DNA of 64,000 nt from an uncultured Clostridia bacterium (GCA_902477755.1 CABSIK010000007.1:1-64000); one strand, 5' to 3'. Counted from the stretch's first letter, positions 1 through 9,206 are shown. The notes: generated by a model from the letters alone, not told the origin. Program-made: numbers and translations.

Positions 1-543
<543 letters not shown>

Positions 544-826
544 AAGTTTAATGCCTAGCCAGATTTTCTGGCTATCCTCCGGTTTTTTCGAAACCGGCAA
601 ACTCTTGTCATTTTTTATTAGCTGCGGTAGTTTTTTCGCTTTGCGAAAACCGCTCGCTTTTCACCATTTCGCATTCTCTGACGCTTTGCAGCGTTAGGTC
701 GAATGCTCCATAACCGGTTCAAAGCTCACTAACCGAATTGACTATGGGTTGTAAGTTTATTTCTGCTGTTTAGTTTTCAAGGATCAGTCTTGTTTGTCAC
801 TCACACTTTTTAGTGTCAGCTCATTT
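544..826 (-). other. rRNA leader with boxA-like element and processing stems
   Basis: This is the stretch between the last rRNA promoter and the 16S 5' end. Read leftward it has a CCTTGAAAACTAAACAG block near 764-784 that resembles the boxA/antitermination region of Firmicutes rRNA leaders. Several short hairpins follow, such as CCGGTT/AACCGG and GCCAGA/TCTGGC just before 16S, as expected for RNase III processing. No protein gene is seen here. Confidence 0.6.
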
Positions 827-855
827 AGTTTATCAGGTTTGTTTTATTTTGTCAA
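827..855 (-). promoter_or_regulatory. rRNA promoter P1
   Basis: On the minus strand, TTGACA (850-855) is followed after 17 bp by TAAACT (827-832). An A-rich block with two copies of AAAAGTACT lies directly upstream of the -35, like an UP element. It is the promoter nearest to 16S. Confidence 0.75.
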
Positions 856-945
856 GTACTTTTTTAAGTACTTTTCGGTCATTTTCGACCGTTTGTTCTC
901 AAACCTGATATTTTGTTTTTGTCATTTTTCCGATGACGCTTGAAT

Positions 946-974
946 ATCTTACCAGATTCTTTTTTCTTTGTCAA
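946..974 (-). promoter_or_regulatory. rRNA promoter P2
   Basis: On the minus strand, TTGACA (969-974), a 17-bp spacer and TAAGAT (946-951). The same doubled AAAAGTACT block precedes the -35 as in P1, which suggests the promoter unit was duplicated. Confidence 0.75.
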
Positions 975-1083
975 GTACTTTTCTGAGTACTTTTTCGCAT
1001 TTTTTTCAATTTTCATTGAAAAACAGGCTTTTCTTCACCCTTCAGATATTCTGTTTTTTCTGCTCTCTTGCGAGTGCTTGATT

Positions 1084-1112
1084 ATTCTATCAGGTATCTT
1101 TCTGTCTGTCAA
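1084..1112 (-). promoter_or_regulatory. rRNA promoter P3
   Basis: On the minus strand, TTGACA (1107-1112), a 17-bp spacer and TAGAAT (1084-1089, five of six consensus bases). A-tracts lie upstream. This promoter sits just after the stop codon of the small ORF at 1122-1358. Confidence 0.75.
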
Positions 1113-1121
1113 CTACTTTTT

Positions 1122-1358
1122 TCAATTTTTTTCATTTTTTTGTGATTTTTCTTTTTTCTCCCCATTTTCCCCCAAAACTGCATCCAGCATCTTTCTGTCC
1201 ATTTCCCGTTTTGTCCGACTCTCACCGCATCCCCAATACCTTTGCGCTGCTCTTCTCCACAAAAAGATGAGCCCTTCCAGCCCTTTTATATATACCGTCT
1301 CCTGTTGATACACCTCAGCCTTTTTCATGACCTCCTTGTAAATCTGTTCATCTGCCAT
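1122..1358 (-). CDS. small hypothetical protein, possibly frameshifted
   Basis: A 78-residue reading frame (MADEQIYKEVMKKAEVYQQE...) with a lysine/glutamate-rich C-terminus. I do not recognise a family. The start is uncertain: AAAGGA touches the ATG directly, which is too close for a good ribosome binding site. A better site (AAGGTG) lies upstream of an ATG at 1416 in another frame, whose 22-codon reading ends in a TGA overlapping this start. Either this is a translationally coupled pair or one gene broken by a frameshift. It lies just upstream of the rRNA promoters and reads the same way. Confidence 0.35.
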   Translation of the reverse strand: MADEQIYKEVMKKAEVYQQETVYIKGLEGLIFLWRRAAQRYWGCGESRTKREMDRKMLDAVLGENGEKKEKSQKNEKN

Positions 1359-1534
1359 TCCTTTGACGCAGCCACATACCATCGTCATAATACCTGCCAC
1401 AAGAAAATCCGTCCATACTCTATAAATTCACCTTCTTTTTTTATTGCATTCGTTATAACGAAGATATATTAAATTCATACTTTGATACAGGAAATCACAG
1501 AAGGAACCGCTCTACTACGGACTTTTTGGAAAAC

Positions 1535-1723
1535 ATGAGAAAACTTCGATAAAAGCAGCTATACACTCACTACAAGACACCATCTGTCTCGCAGTCCCTC
1601 CACCGTTTGGAACATAATAAAGATATTTCCACCAAAACCATTAGTGACCTCTGCCGCATCTTGAACTGTCCTGCGGAATCCATCCTGCGATATATCCCCA
1701 GCGAATCCAATCAAAGCTTATAA
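1535..1723 (+). pseudogene. broken small XRE/Cro-type HTH regulator
   Basis: The plus-strand frame ending at 1723 reads ...SLHRLEHNKDISTKTISD and LCRILNCPAESILRYIP, the recognition-helix half of the small (about 65 aa) Cro/C1-type HTH proteins common in Clostridia. The N-terminal part is damaged: the ATG at 1535 runs into a TAA at 1550-1552, and the first-helix region before it matches only loosely. No start downstream of the stop has a good ribosome binding site. Most likely a decayed regulator; a sequencing error is the alternative. Confidence 0.55.
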
Positions 1724-1739
1724 TAGAAAAAGAATCATT

Positions 1740-1778
1740 CAGGGCTTTTTCATAAGATAACAAAGATAGCCGGATTCC
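1740..1778 (+). repeat. diverged fragment of the dispersed intergenic repeat
   Basis: The block CAGGGCTTTTTCATAAGATA followed by ACAAAGATAGCCGGATTCC resembles the left end of the repeat copies at 38541 and 47143 (GGGGCATCTTCATAAGAAAA then CAAAGAAAGCC). Only the left end is recognisable. Confidence 0.4.
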
Positions 1779-1816
1779 ATCATTGCACAGGCTTTTTCTG
1801 TTTTCTCAAAATCGCC

Positions 1817-1844
1817 TTGACTTCCCCTCTCATAGAAGTATCAT
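1817..1844 (+). promoter_or_regulatory. candidate promoter of the aldo/keto reductase
   Basis: TTGACT (1817-1822), a 16-bp spacer and TATCAT (1839-1844). An imperfect dyad ACTTC-10 bp-GAAGT lies across the spacer, the kind of placement seen in MerR-family promoters. No regulator gene is adjacent, so the control is only inferred. Confidence 0.35.
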
Positions 1845-1891
1845 GGTCTTAATATGATATGATTTCATCCACTATAAAAGGAGGTCACCCT

Positions 1892-2812
1892 ATGAAACAA
1901 GTCACCATCGGCAGCCGCAGCGTTCCAGCCATTATACAAGGATGTATGCGCATCGGCAATCTGGACACAAAATCCCTGCAAAACCTCATAGAAAAACAAC
2001 TGGAAGCCGGCGTCAATTTCTGGGATCATGCAGATATTTACGGCAGCGGCACCTGCGAGACCATTTTCGGGGAAGCCCTGAGCCAAATGCCCGGCATACG
2101 AGACAAACTCATTCTCCAGAGCAAATGCGGCATTCGCCCCGGCAAATTCACCTGCTATGATTTTTCCAAAGAACACATTATCCGCAGCGTAGAAACCAGC
2201 CTGCGCCGCCTGAAAACAGACCGTCTGGATTATCTGCTCCTCCACCGTCCCGACCTGCTCATGGAGCCGGAAGAAGTGGCAGAAGCCTTTGACCAGTTAG
2301 AATCACAGGGAAAAGTTCTTCATTTCGGCGTCAGCAACCACACACCCAGCCAAATAGAACTGCTGAAAACATGCGTCAAACAGCCCTTGGAAATCAACCA
2401 GCTGCAATTTTCTCTGGCACACACCCTTCTGCTGGATGCCCCTGCCTATCTGAACACCACAGACAGCCATGGCATTTCCCGTGACGCAAACGTATTGGAT
2501 TACTGCCGCCGGAACCACATCACCATTCAGTGTTACAGTCCTTTCCAATATGGCGTGTTCGAAGGTACATTCATCGGCAATCCTGATTATACCCTACTGA
2601 ACGCGGTTTTGACCCGTCTGGCGAAAAAATACGACACCACAGAAAACGGCATAGCCGTAGCATGGCTTCTGCGCCATCCTGCAAACATGCAGGTGGTTGT
2701 AGGCACAACCAATGCTGCCCGTATCCCCGGCATTGTCAGAGGGGCAGAAATCACCCTCACAAGGGAAGAATGGTACGAGCTTTATGCCGCCGCAGGAAAC
2801 AAACTCCCCTGA
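1892..2812 (+). CDS. aldo/keto reductase, YdhF-like
   Basis: A 306-residue cytosolic oxidoreductase of the aldo/keto reductase superfamily, which reduces carbonyls with NAD(P)H. The catalytic tetrad can be placed: Asp and Tyr in DHADIYG near residue 50, Lys in QSKCG near 78 and His in LLLHRPD near 118. The tail VVVGTTNAARI fits the cofactor-binding loop. Overall order and spacing resemble E. coli YdhF. The start at 1892 is chosen because AAAGGAGG ends 7 bases before it; an in-frame upstream ATG at 1859 has no such site. It is monocistronic, with a terminator right after. The physiological substrate cannot be told from sequence. Confidence 0.9.
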   Translation: MKQVTIGSRSVPAIIQGCMRIGNLDTKSLQNLIEKQLEAGVNFWDHADIYGSGTCETIFGEALSQMPGIRDKLILQSKCGIRPGKFTCYDFSKEHIIRSVETSLRRLKTDRLDYLLLHRPDLLMEPEEVAEAFDQLESQGKVLHFGVSNHTPSQIELLKTCVKQPLEINQLQFSLAHTLLLDAPAYLNTTDSHGISRDANVLDYCRRNHITIQCYSPFQYGVFEGTFIGNPDYTLLNAVLTRLAKKYDTTENGIAVAWLLRHPANMQVVVGTTNAARIPGIVRGAEITLTREEWYELYAAAGNKLP

Positions 2813-2827
2813 TCGCCTTCTGCAACA

Positions 2828-2870
2828 AAAAAGCCGAAATCTTCCAAACAAAAGATTCCGGCTTTTTATT
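2828..2870 (+). terminator. intrinsic terminator after the aldo/keto reductase
   Basis: Arms AAAAAGCCG-AAATCTT (2828-2843) and AAGATTCCGGCTTTTT (2852-2867), followed by TATTTT. The symmetric A and T runs mean it could work in both directions. Confidence 0.8.
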
Positions 2871-2879
2871 TTGGCCGAG

Positions 2880-3360
2880 CTTTCCGCTTCTCCATACTCC
2901 AACACCTGTCATTCCTCCTCTGCCCCATTTTTCTCAACTCCAATACCTCCGCTTCGCCTCATTTTTCCTTTTTTGCCCCAATGCATTCCATCCTGTCCCC
3001 TGTCCTTCTTCTTTCTATTCCAATACACCCCATTCCACACCACTTTTCTTATTTTCGACTTTCCTTTACTCCAATCCTTTCCACTTCTCCTTTTCTCTAT
3101 TCCAATACATTCCTTTCTTTCCCTCTTTTTCCTCACCTGTTTTCCAACTCCTCCCACTTCGCCCCATTTTCTTCTTTTCTTTGAAATCAAAACACACAAG
3201 CCAAAAATTCAGCTTTCCTAAAACGGAAAAACTTAAAAATCCCCCTATCTTCCCCAATATAACACTGTCTCTGCCCCCATTTCATCAAAAAACCATCCCT
3301 CCCTTACACGCAAAAATCCCCCTTATCCCTTGCCCCTTCCGAGCCTTCTCCCCCTCCCTT
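2880..3360. repeat. pyrimidine-rich tract with degenerate ~41-bp tandem repeat
   Basis: About 480 bp without a credible gene, almost purely C and T on the plus strand. The motif YCCAAYRC recurs at 2898, 2939, 2977, 3019, 3070, 3101 and 3143, that is every 31-51 bp with a mean of 41. Open frames here (for example 2662-3381 plus, 2909-3199 minus) are low-complexity products of the composition and have no ribosome binding sites. Confidence 0.55.
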
Positions 3361-3371
3361 TTCCCCACGAA

Positions 3372-3406
3372 AAAAGGATAAATCCTTTCGGATTTATCCT
3401 TTTTGT
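3372..3406 (-). terminator. bidirectional terminator after ppdK
   Basis: A 12-bp stem AAGGATAAATCC/GGATTTATCCTT around a TTTC loop at 3374-3402, with A-run and T-run on the two sides. It lies 36 bp after the ppdK stop, reading leftward. Confidence 0.85.
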
Positions 3407-3441
3407 ATCCCTTATATTAGAATCTGTTTACAAATTCCAAA

Positions 3442-6072
3442 TTAGTTTCTGGGGAAGTTGATCTGCGCCTGTGCTGCTGCCAGTCTTGCGATAGGTACGC
3501 GGAAAGGAGAGCAGGATACATAGTCCAGACCGATCTGGTGGCAGAATTCTACGGAAGAAGGATCGCCGCCATGTTCGCCGCAGATACCCAGATGGATGTC
3601 AGGGCGTACGGGTTTTGCTTTTTCTACAGCCCACTGCATCAGCTGGCCAACGCCTGTTCTGTCCAGTCTAGCTGTAGGGTCACATTCATAGATGTTTTTG
3701 TCAATGTAGTCAGCCAGAATCTTACCTGCATCGTCACGGGACAGACCGTATGTCATCTGTGTCAGGTCGTTTGTACCGAAGGAGAAGAATTCAGCTTCTG
3801 TCGCGATCTGGTCAGCTGTCAGAGCAGCTCTGGGGATTTCGATCATGGTACCTACCAGATATTTCAGTTTTTTGCCTTTTTCTTCCATTACTTTTTCTGC
3901 TGTTTCTACAACAACATTCTTAACGTATTTCAGTTCCTTGATTTCACCAACCAGAGGAATCATGATTTCGGGTACGATTTCGATACCTTCTTCTACAGAA
4001 ACTTCAACAGCAGCTTCGATGATGGCTTTTGTCTGCATTTCTGCGATTTCAGGATAGCTTACAGCCAGACGGCAGCCTCTGTGACCCATCATAGGGTTCA
4101 GTTCGTGCAGACCTTTTGCTTTGATCTTCAGTTCTTCAACTGTTTTGCCTGTTTCTTTAGCCAGAACTTCGAATTCTTCGTCTGTGTTAGGCATGAATTC
4201 ATGCAGAGGAGGATCCAGCAGACGGATTGTAACAGGTCTTTCTTTCATTGCTTTGTAGATGCCTTTGAAGTCTTCTTTCTGGAAAGGTTCGATACCAGCC
4301 AGAGCTGCTTTTCTTTCTTCTACTGTTTCAGCCAGGATCATTTTTCTGAATTTCATGATTCTGTCGCCTTCGAAGAACATATGCTCTGTTCTTGTCAGAC
4401 CGATACCTTCTGCGCCGAAGTCGATGGCTGTCTGCGCGTCATGAGGTGTATCAGCATTTGTTCTTACTTTCAGCACTCTCTTTTCGTCAGCCCAAGCCAT
4501 GAATTTTGCAAAGTTGCCGCTGATTTCAGGGTCAACTGTAGGGATATCTTCACCATAGATGTTACCGGTGGAACCATCCAAAGAGATGTAGTCGCCTTCT
4601 TTGAATGTTCTGCCGCCCAGTGTGAATGTTTTTGCTTCTTCGTTCATTTTGATTTCTTCACAGCCGGATACGCAGCAAGTACCCATACCACGGGCAACAA
4701 CGGCTGCGTGAGATGTCATACCACCGCGAACTGTCAGGATACCCTGTGCAGCTGCCATACCTTCAATGTCTTCAGGAGATGTTTCCAGACGAACCAGAAT
4801 CACTCTGTCGCCAGCTTCAGCCTGCGCTTTTGCGTCTTCTGCTGTGAAGCATACTTTACCAGCAGCAGCGCCGGGAGATGCAGGCAGACCTTTGCCGATA
4901 GGAGAAGCTGCTTTCAGTGCTTTCTGGTCGAAAGCAGGGTGCAGGATCTGATCCAGCTGTTTGGGATCTACTTTCATCAGCGCTTCTTCTTTTGTCAGCA
5001 GACCTTCGTCTACCATTTCTACTGCGATACGCAGAGCAGCGTTTGCTGTTCTCTTACCGTTTCTTGTCTGCAAGAAGTACAGTTTGCCTTCTTCAACTGT
5101 AAATTCCATATCCTGCATGTCTTTGTAGTGGTTTTCCAGTTTATTAGCGATTTCCATAAACTGTGCATATACTTCAGGCATGTCTTCTGCCAGTTTTGCG
5201 ATGGGCTTAGGAGTACGAACACCGGCTACAACGTCTTCGCCCTGTGCGTTTACCAGATATTCACCCAACATTGCTTTTTCGCCAGTTGCTGCGTTTCTTG
5301 TGAAAGCAACGCCTGTACCGGATGTATCACCCATATTGCCGAATACCATCATCTGTACGTTGACAGCGGTACCCCAGCTGTAAGGGATGTCGTTCATTCT
5401 TCTGTAAACGAATGCACGAGGGTTATCCCAGCTGCGGAATACAGCCATAGCCGCTTCAAAGAGCTGTTCCTTGGGATCCTGAGGGAATTCTTTGCCCTGG
5501 TCATCCAGATAGATCTGTTTGAACATTTCAGCAACTTTCTTCAGGTCGTCTGCGGACAGGTCTGTGTCGTATTTTGCACCAACCTGTTCTTTATATTCAT
5601 CCAGTTTTCTTTCGAATTTGGATTTGGAAACACCGATAACAACGTCAGCGAACATCATGATAAATCTTCTGTAGGAGTCATAAGCAAATCTGGGGTTGCC
5701 AGTTTTTCTTGCCAGACCTTCTACGGAAATATCATTCAGACCCAGGTTCAGGACTGTGTCCATCATACCGGGCATAGATGCTCTTGCGCCGGAACGAACG
5801 GAAACCAGCAGGGGGTTTTCGGGATCGCCCAGTTTTTTGCCTGCAATTTCTTCCAGTTTGCCCAGAGCCACTTCGATCTGTGCGATCATTTCGTCAGTGA
5901 GCTTTTTGCCGCCTTCGTTGTATTCTGTGCAGGCTTCAGTTGTGATTGTGAAACCCTGGGGGATCGGCAGACCCAGGATTGTCATTTCTGCCAGGTTCGC
6001 GCCTTTACCGCCCAGCAGGTTACGCATGGAAGCATTGCCTTCGCTGAACATGTAAACATACTTTTTGCTCAT
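3442..6072 (-). CDS. ppdK: pyruvate, phosphate dikinase
   Basis: An 876-residue enzyme interconverting pyruvate + ATP + Pi with phosphoenolpyruvate + AMP + PPi. In fermenting Clostridia it links glycolysis and PEP formation and works with pyrophosphate. The N-terminal ATP-grasp domain starts SEGNASMRNLLGGKGANLAE. The central swivelling domain has the phosphorylated His in GGMTSHAAVVARGMG. The C-terminal PEP/pyruvate barrel ends with GICGEHGGDPSSVEFC. Length is normal for the family. The start at 6072 follows CAGGAGG by 8 bases; a longer in-frame version to 6210 lacks a binding site. It stands alone with its own promoter and terminator. Confidence 0.97.
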   Translation of the reverse strand: MSKKYVYMFSEGNASMRNLLGGKGANLAEMTILGLPIPQGFTITTEACTEYNEGGKKLTDEMIAQIEVALGKLEEIAGKKLGDPENPLLVSVRSGARASMPGMMDTVLNLGLNDISVEGLARKTGNPRFAYDSYRRFIMMFADVVIGVSKSKFERKLDEYKEQVGAKYDTDLSADDLKKVAEMFKQIYLDDQGKEFPQDPKEQLFEAAMAVFRSWDNPRAFVYRRMNDIPYSWGTAVNVQMMVFGNMGDTSGTGVAFTRNAATGEKAMLGEYLVNAQGEDVVAGVRTPKPIAKLAEDMPEVYAQFMEIANKLENHYKDMQDMEFTVEEGKLYFLQTRNGKRTANAALRIAVEMVDEGLLTKEEALMKVDPKQLDQILHPAFDQKALKAASPIGKGLPASPGAAAGKVCFTAEDAKAQAEAGDRVILVRLETSPEDIEGMAAAQGILTVRGGMTSHAAVVARGMGTCCVSGCEEIKMNEEAKTFTLGGRTFKEGDYISLDGSTGNIYGEDIPTVDPEISGNFAKFMAWADEKRVLKVRTNADTPHDAQTAIDFGAEGIGLTRTEHMFFEGDRIMKFRKMILAETVEERKAALAGIEPFQKEDFKGIYKAMKERPVTIRLLDPPLHEFMPNTDEEFEVLAKETGKTVEELKIKAKGLHELNPMMGHRGCRLAVSYPEIAEMQTKAIIEAAVEVSVEEGIEIVPEIMIPLVGEIKELKYVKNVVVETAEKVMEEKGKKLKYLVGTMIEIPRAALTADQIATEAEFFSFGTNDLTQMTYGLSRDDAGKILADYIDKNIYECDPTARLDRTGVGQLMQWAVEKAKPVRPDIHLGICGEHGGDPSSVEFCHQIGLDYVSCSPFRVPIARLAAAQAQINFPRN

Positions 6073-6297
6073 ACTTTTTACCTCCTGTAAACACTTTATA
6101 ATGATAAAGATGATTTGGGATACATACAAAATCAAAATTCGCCGTCCTATCAACCAGCGCATCTTGTAAAAAACTTTGCAAGCCGCCTCGCCTTCCCTTT
6201 TCCTTCCCAATAAGAAACAGACGTAATTTCTTTTTCAGGGCAAGTATTGATGCAGTTTGCCATGCTTTTTCTTTTGCAGGATTTTCCCTATACTAAG

Positions 6298-6332
6298 ATT
6301 ATACCAAATCGGCATGGAACGCAAGCCGATTT
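6298..6332 (-). promoter_or_regulatory. ppdK promoter with operator-like inverted repeat
   Basis: On the minus strand there is an extended -10, TGGTATAAT (-10 at 6298-6303), without a good -35. A perfect 8-bp inverted repeat, AAATCGGC (6306-6313) and GCCGATTT (6325-6332) with an 11-bp spacer, covers the -35/-10 interval. Such a site would suit a dimeric repressor or activator. No regulator can be named. Confidence 0.45.
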
Positions 6333-6527
6333 TATTGATTTTTTTCAACTGTTTTTGACGTATTTTGCCGGAAGTATATGTATACAATGTATACTTTCAG
6401 ATGAAATGCACAAAAAAATCCATGCGATTTGTCCATATCCACCAAAACAAAAAATCACACTGTTTTTCATATCAAATCCCTCTGTTTTTTTCCGTCCCAA
6501 ACCGCTTTCTTTGTCCCTCCCCAAGCC
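6333..6527. other. AT-rich intergenic stretch
   Basis: Between the ppdK promoter and the promoter of the gene at 6747. I see no gene, hairpin or repeat that can be supported here. Confidence 0.5.
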
Positions 6528-6556
6528 TTGACTTCTTTTTCCGCCTCCTGTACAAT
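6528..6556 (+). promoter_or_regulatory. promoter of the membrane protein gene
   Basis: TTGACT (6528-6533), a 17-bp spacer and TACAAT (6551-6556). It lies about 190 bp before the start codon at 6747, so the mRNA has a long leader. Confidence 0.6.
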
Positions 6557-6746
6557 GCATCTAACTATAATGTAATACAACAGGATGTTTCTGTTTTTTG
6601 TCTTAAAAGACTGCTCTATTCTTGGCCAAAAGGGAACTGTTATTCCAAATTGGATGTTCCGTTTTTCCAATGACTCGGCATCTGTAAAAGCAGACATACT
6701 GTTCCGTTTGCTTCCCACTCACCTGAACCGTTTGGAGGAAAATCCC

Positions 6747-7394
6747 ATGCGTAGAGAAACAAAAGCACTGCTTCAAGAAAACAATCAGCAGGAAAGCCTG
6801 CTTTCTCCCGATTTCCAATCTGCCCTTACCAATATGATGACCTATCTGCGCGCCACTCGTCTGCCTTATTCCCTTCAGGAGCAGGCGCGCCGGCAGATCA
6901 CCCAATTGTTTTTGACTGCTCAGAAGCAAGGTCTTTCCCCTGACGAAGCCATTGGCATGGACTGTAAAGTATATTGTGACACGCTTTTGGAACAGTTCCC
7001 TCAAAATAACCGTCACACCCGTATCCTCTGCGCCATCCGTGATGTTGCCCTGTTCCTCGGCATAGGGACAGCCATCCTGTTTTTGACCGATGTGGTTACC
7101 GCCCTTTTGACCCCCAACCATTCTTTTCCCTTGCAGATAGGTAAACTGATTTTTCTCTTATCTCTGGTGGTATTTGCTTTTTCCTTTTTGAAAAATGCCG
7201 GCAAAAACGCCTTTTCCCCTGCCGAAAAGCAAAAATCTTTTGAAAAAAACCTGCATTTTCTCGCCTTATTCTTAGGGATTGCATGTATCTTTTTCCTGAA
7301 AAACCCATCTTGGGAAATCCCTTTCTGGATACCTCTGACTGTTGTTGTAATTTTGTTTATATGCTATGGACTTCTGAACCATTTTTTAGACTGA
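6747..7394 (+). CDS. DUF1048/DUF1129-like membrane protein
   Basis: A 215-residue protein. Residues 1-100 are soluble and helical (SALTNMMTYLRATRLPYSLQ...), resembling the N-terminal part of DUF1048/DUF1129-type proteins. Four hydrophobic segments follow (IRDVALFLGIGTAILFLTDV, IGKLIFLLSLVVFAFSFL, LHFLALFLGIACIFFL, IPFWIPLTVVVILFICYG), so it is likely an integral membrane protein with a cytosolic head. The start at 6747 follows TTGGAGG; the longer frame from 6585 has none. It is convergent with glyS and shares a terminator with it. Function unknown; the family link is from memory of the pattern. Confidence 0.75.
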   Translation: MRRETKALLQENNQQESLLSPDFQSALTNMMTYLRATRLPYSLQEQARRQITQLFLTAQKQGLSPDEAIGMDCKVYCDTLLEQFPQNNRHTRILCAIRDVALFLGIGTAILFLTDVVTALLTPNHSFPLQIGKLIFLLSLVVFAFSFLKNAGKNAFSPAEKQKSFEKNLHFLALFLGIACIFFLKNPSWEIPFWIPLTVVVILFICYGLLNHFLD

Positions 7395-7407
7395 TTTCAA
7401 AACAAAG

Positions 7408-7456
7408 AAAGCACGAAACCTCTCTATTATATAGAAAGATTTCGTGCTTTTTTATT
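7408..7456. terminator. bidirectional terminator between the membrane protein gene and glyS
   Basis: Outer arms AAAGCACGAAA (7408-7418) and TTTCGTGCTTT (7440-7450), with a second inner hairpin and T/A runs on both sides. It serves two convergent genes. The same outer arms recur at 26872-26903. Confidence 0.85.
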
Positions 7457-7490
7457 GCCGATTTTCAAATATTGCTTATTTTATGGAAGA

Positions 7491-8879
7491 TTAGAATTCC
7501 ATTTTTTCTTTCAGGTAAGGAATCAGGTCTGCGATAGGCATTCTTACCTGTTCCATAGTATCTCTGTCACGAACGGTTACGCTCTGATCTTCTTCAGATT
7601 CAAAGTCGTAAGTGATGCAGAAAGGTGTACCGATTTCATCCTGTCTTCTGTAACGTTTACCGATGGAGCCGGTTTCGTCGTATTCGCAGTGGAATTCTTT
7701 GGACAGCATGTTATAAACTTCGATGGCTTTGTCACCCAGTTTTTTGGACAGAGGCAGTACAGCTGCTTTTACGGGTGCGATAGCAGGATGGAAATGCAGA
7801 ACAGTTCTTACATCGTTTTCGCCCACTTCTTCTTCGTCGTAAGCTTCGCACAGGAATGCCAGTGTCATTCTGTCTGCGCCCAGGGAAGGTTCGATGCAGT
7901 AAGGGATATATTTTTCGTTCTTTTCCTGATCGTAGTATGTCATATCCTGACCGCTTGTTTCCTGGTGGCATTTCAGGTCATAGTCTGTTCTGTCAGCGAT
8001 GCCCCACAGTTCGCCCCAGCCGAAGGGGAACAGGAATTCAATGTCTGTTGTGCCTTTGCTGTAGTGAGAGAGTTCTTCGGGAGAGTGGTCACGGAGTCTG
8101 ATGCTGTCTTCAGACATGTTCAGATCCAGCAGCCACTGTCTACAGAAGTTTCTCCAGTAGTGGAACCAATCCATATCTTTGCCGGGTTCGCAGAAGAATT
8201 CCAGTTCCATCTGTTCGAATTCTCTTGTTCTGAATGTGAAGTTACCGGGTGTAATTTCGTTACGGAAGGATTTACCGATCTGACCGATACCGAAAGGCAG
8301 TTTCTTTCTGCTTGTTCTCTGTACATTTTTAAAGTTTACGAAAATACCCTGAGCTGTTTCGGGACGCAGGTAAACCACGTTTTTCGCATCTTCTGTAACA
8401 CCCTGGAATGTTTTGAACATCAGGTTAAACTGACGAATATCTGTAAAGTTGTGAGCGCCGCAGGAAGGGCAAGCTACCTGGTGTTCGTCAACGAAAGCCT
8501 TCATCTGTTCGTTGCTCCAGCCGTCAACCACTTCTTCGGGCATATCATGTGTTTTCATGTGGTCTTCGATGAGTTTATCCGCACGGAATCTTTCTTTACA
8601 TTCCTTACAGTCCATCAGAGGATCGCTGAAGCCGCCAACGTGACCGGAAGCCACCCATGTCTGAGGGTTCATAAGGATCGCGCAGTCAACACCTACGTTG
8701 TAAGGGCTTTCCTGAATGAATTTTTTCCACCAAGCTTTCTTTACGTTGTTTTTCAGTTCCACACCGATGGGGCCGTAATCCCATGTGTTTGCCAGACCGC
8801 CGTAAATTTCAGAGCCGGGGTATACAAAACCTCTGTTTTTTGCCAACGCTACGATTTTTTCCATTGTCTTTTCTGCCAT
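7491..8879 (-). CDS. glyS: glycine--tRNA ligase (single-chain class II)
   Basis: A 462-residue cytosolic enzyme charging tRNA-Gly, of the homodimeric archaeal/eukaryal-like type rather than the alpha2beta2 GlyQ/GlyS pair. It opens with [20 protein letters not shown] and has the class II core ([20 protein letters not shown], then [16 protein letters not shown]) and a C-terminal anticodon-binding domain. The start at 8879 follows GGAGG by 9 bases; frames extending to 9029 run into the T-box and are not coding. Expression is under a glycine T-box. Confidence 0.97.
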   Translation of the reverse strand: MAEKTMEKIVALAKNRGFVYPGSEIYGGLANTWDYGPIGVELKNNVKKAWWKKFIQESPYNVGVDCAILMNPQTWVASGHVGGFSDPLMDCKECKERFRADKLIEDHMKTHDMPEEVVDGWSNEQMKAFVDEHQVACPSCGAHNFTDIRQFNLMFKTFQGVTEDAKNVVYLRPETAQGIFVNFKNVQRTSRKKLPFGIGQIGKSFRNEITPGNFTFRTREFEQMELEFFCEPGKDMDWFHYWRNFCRQWLLDLNMSEDSIRLRDHSPEELSHYSKGTTDIEFLFPFGWGELWGIADRTDYDLKCHQETSGQDMTYYDQEKNEKYIPYCIEPSLGADRMTLAFLCEAYDEEEVGENDVRTVLHFHPAIAPVKAAVLPLSKKLGDKAIEVYNMLSKEFHCEYDETGSIGKRYRRQDEIGTPFCITYDFESEEDQSVTVRDRDTMEQVRMPIADLIPYLKEKMEF

Positions 8880-8925
8880 TTGAAAAACCTCCTTCAAAAA
8901 TTCCATTAGAAACTTTTTTCGAGGA

Positions 8926-9150
8926 ATAAAAAAAGCCTTTTCATCCCTCGCCGTAAAGCAAGGGACGAAAGGCATGTAGTCTTCCGCGGTTCCACCCTCA
9001 TTGATTTGCATTGGTTTATGCAAACCCACTCTTGTGAAAAATTGCTGCTCCCAAGTGCCATTCTCCGCTTTGTCCTGCCGGTCTCACACCAACCGCCGGC
9101 TCTCTGAAAGTCCGCCGCAAATACTCCTCTTGTTCGTCACAGCTATGTAA
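8926..9150 (-). promoter_or_regulatory. T-box leader of glyS (glycine)
   Basis: Reading leftward: a GAATGGCACTTGGGAGC specifier-loop region with GGC (glycine) at 9057-9059, then the T-box sequence AGGGTGGAACCGCGG (8998-8984), then a terminator of GCCTTTCGTCCC/GGGATGAAAAGGC with a U run at about 8926-8973. Uncharged tRNA-Gly is expected to stabilise the antiterminator and switch on glyS. Confidence 0.95.
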
Positions 9151-9159
9151 TTTGGTATC

Positions 9160-9188
9160 AATCTAACACGTTTCCAGAAGAATGTCAA
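9160..9188 (-). promoter_or_regulatory. glyS promoter
   Basis: TTGACA (9183-9188), a 17-bp spacer and TAGATT (9160-9165) on the minus strand, directly upstream of the T-box leader. Confidence 0.7.
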
Positions 9189-9206
9189 GGGGAATTTTGA
9201 TTTTTT

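Noticed and set aside
2662..3381. Plus-strand frame through the pyrimidine tract
   Set aside because: It starts inside the aldo/keto reductase gene and its Pro/Ser/Phe-rich translation is just the C/T composition.
3538..6090. 850-codon open frame on the plus strand opposite ppdK
   Set aside because: It is the mirror of a highly biased gene, has a Cys/Phe-rich nonsense composition and no ribosome binding site.
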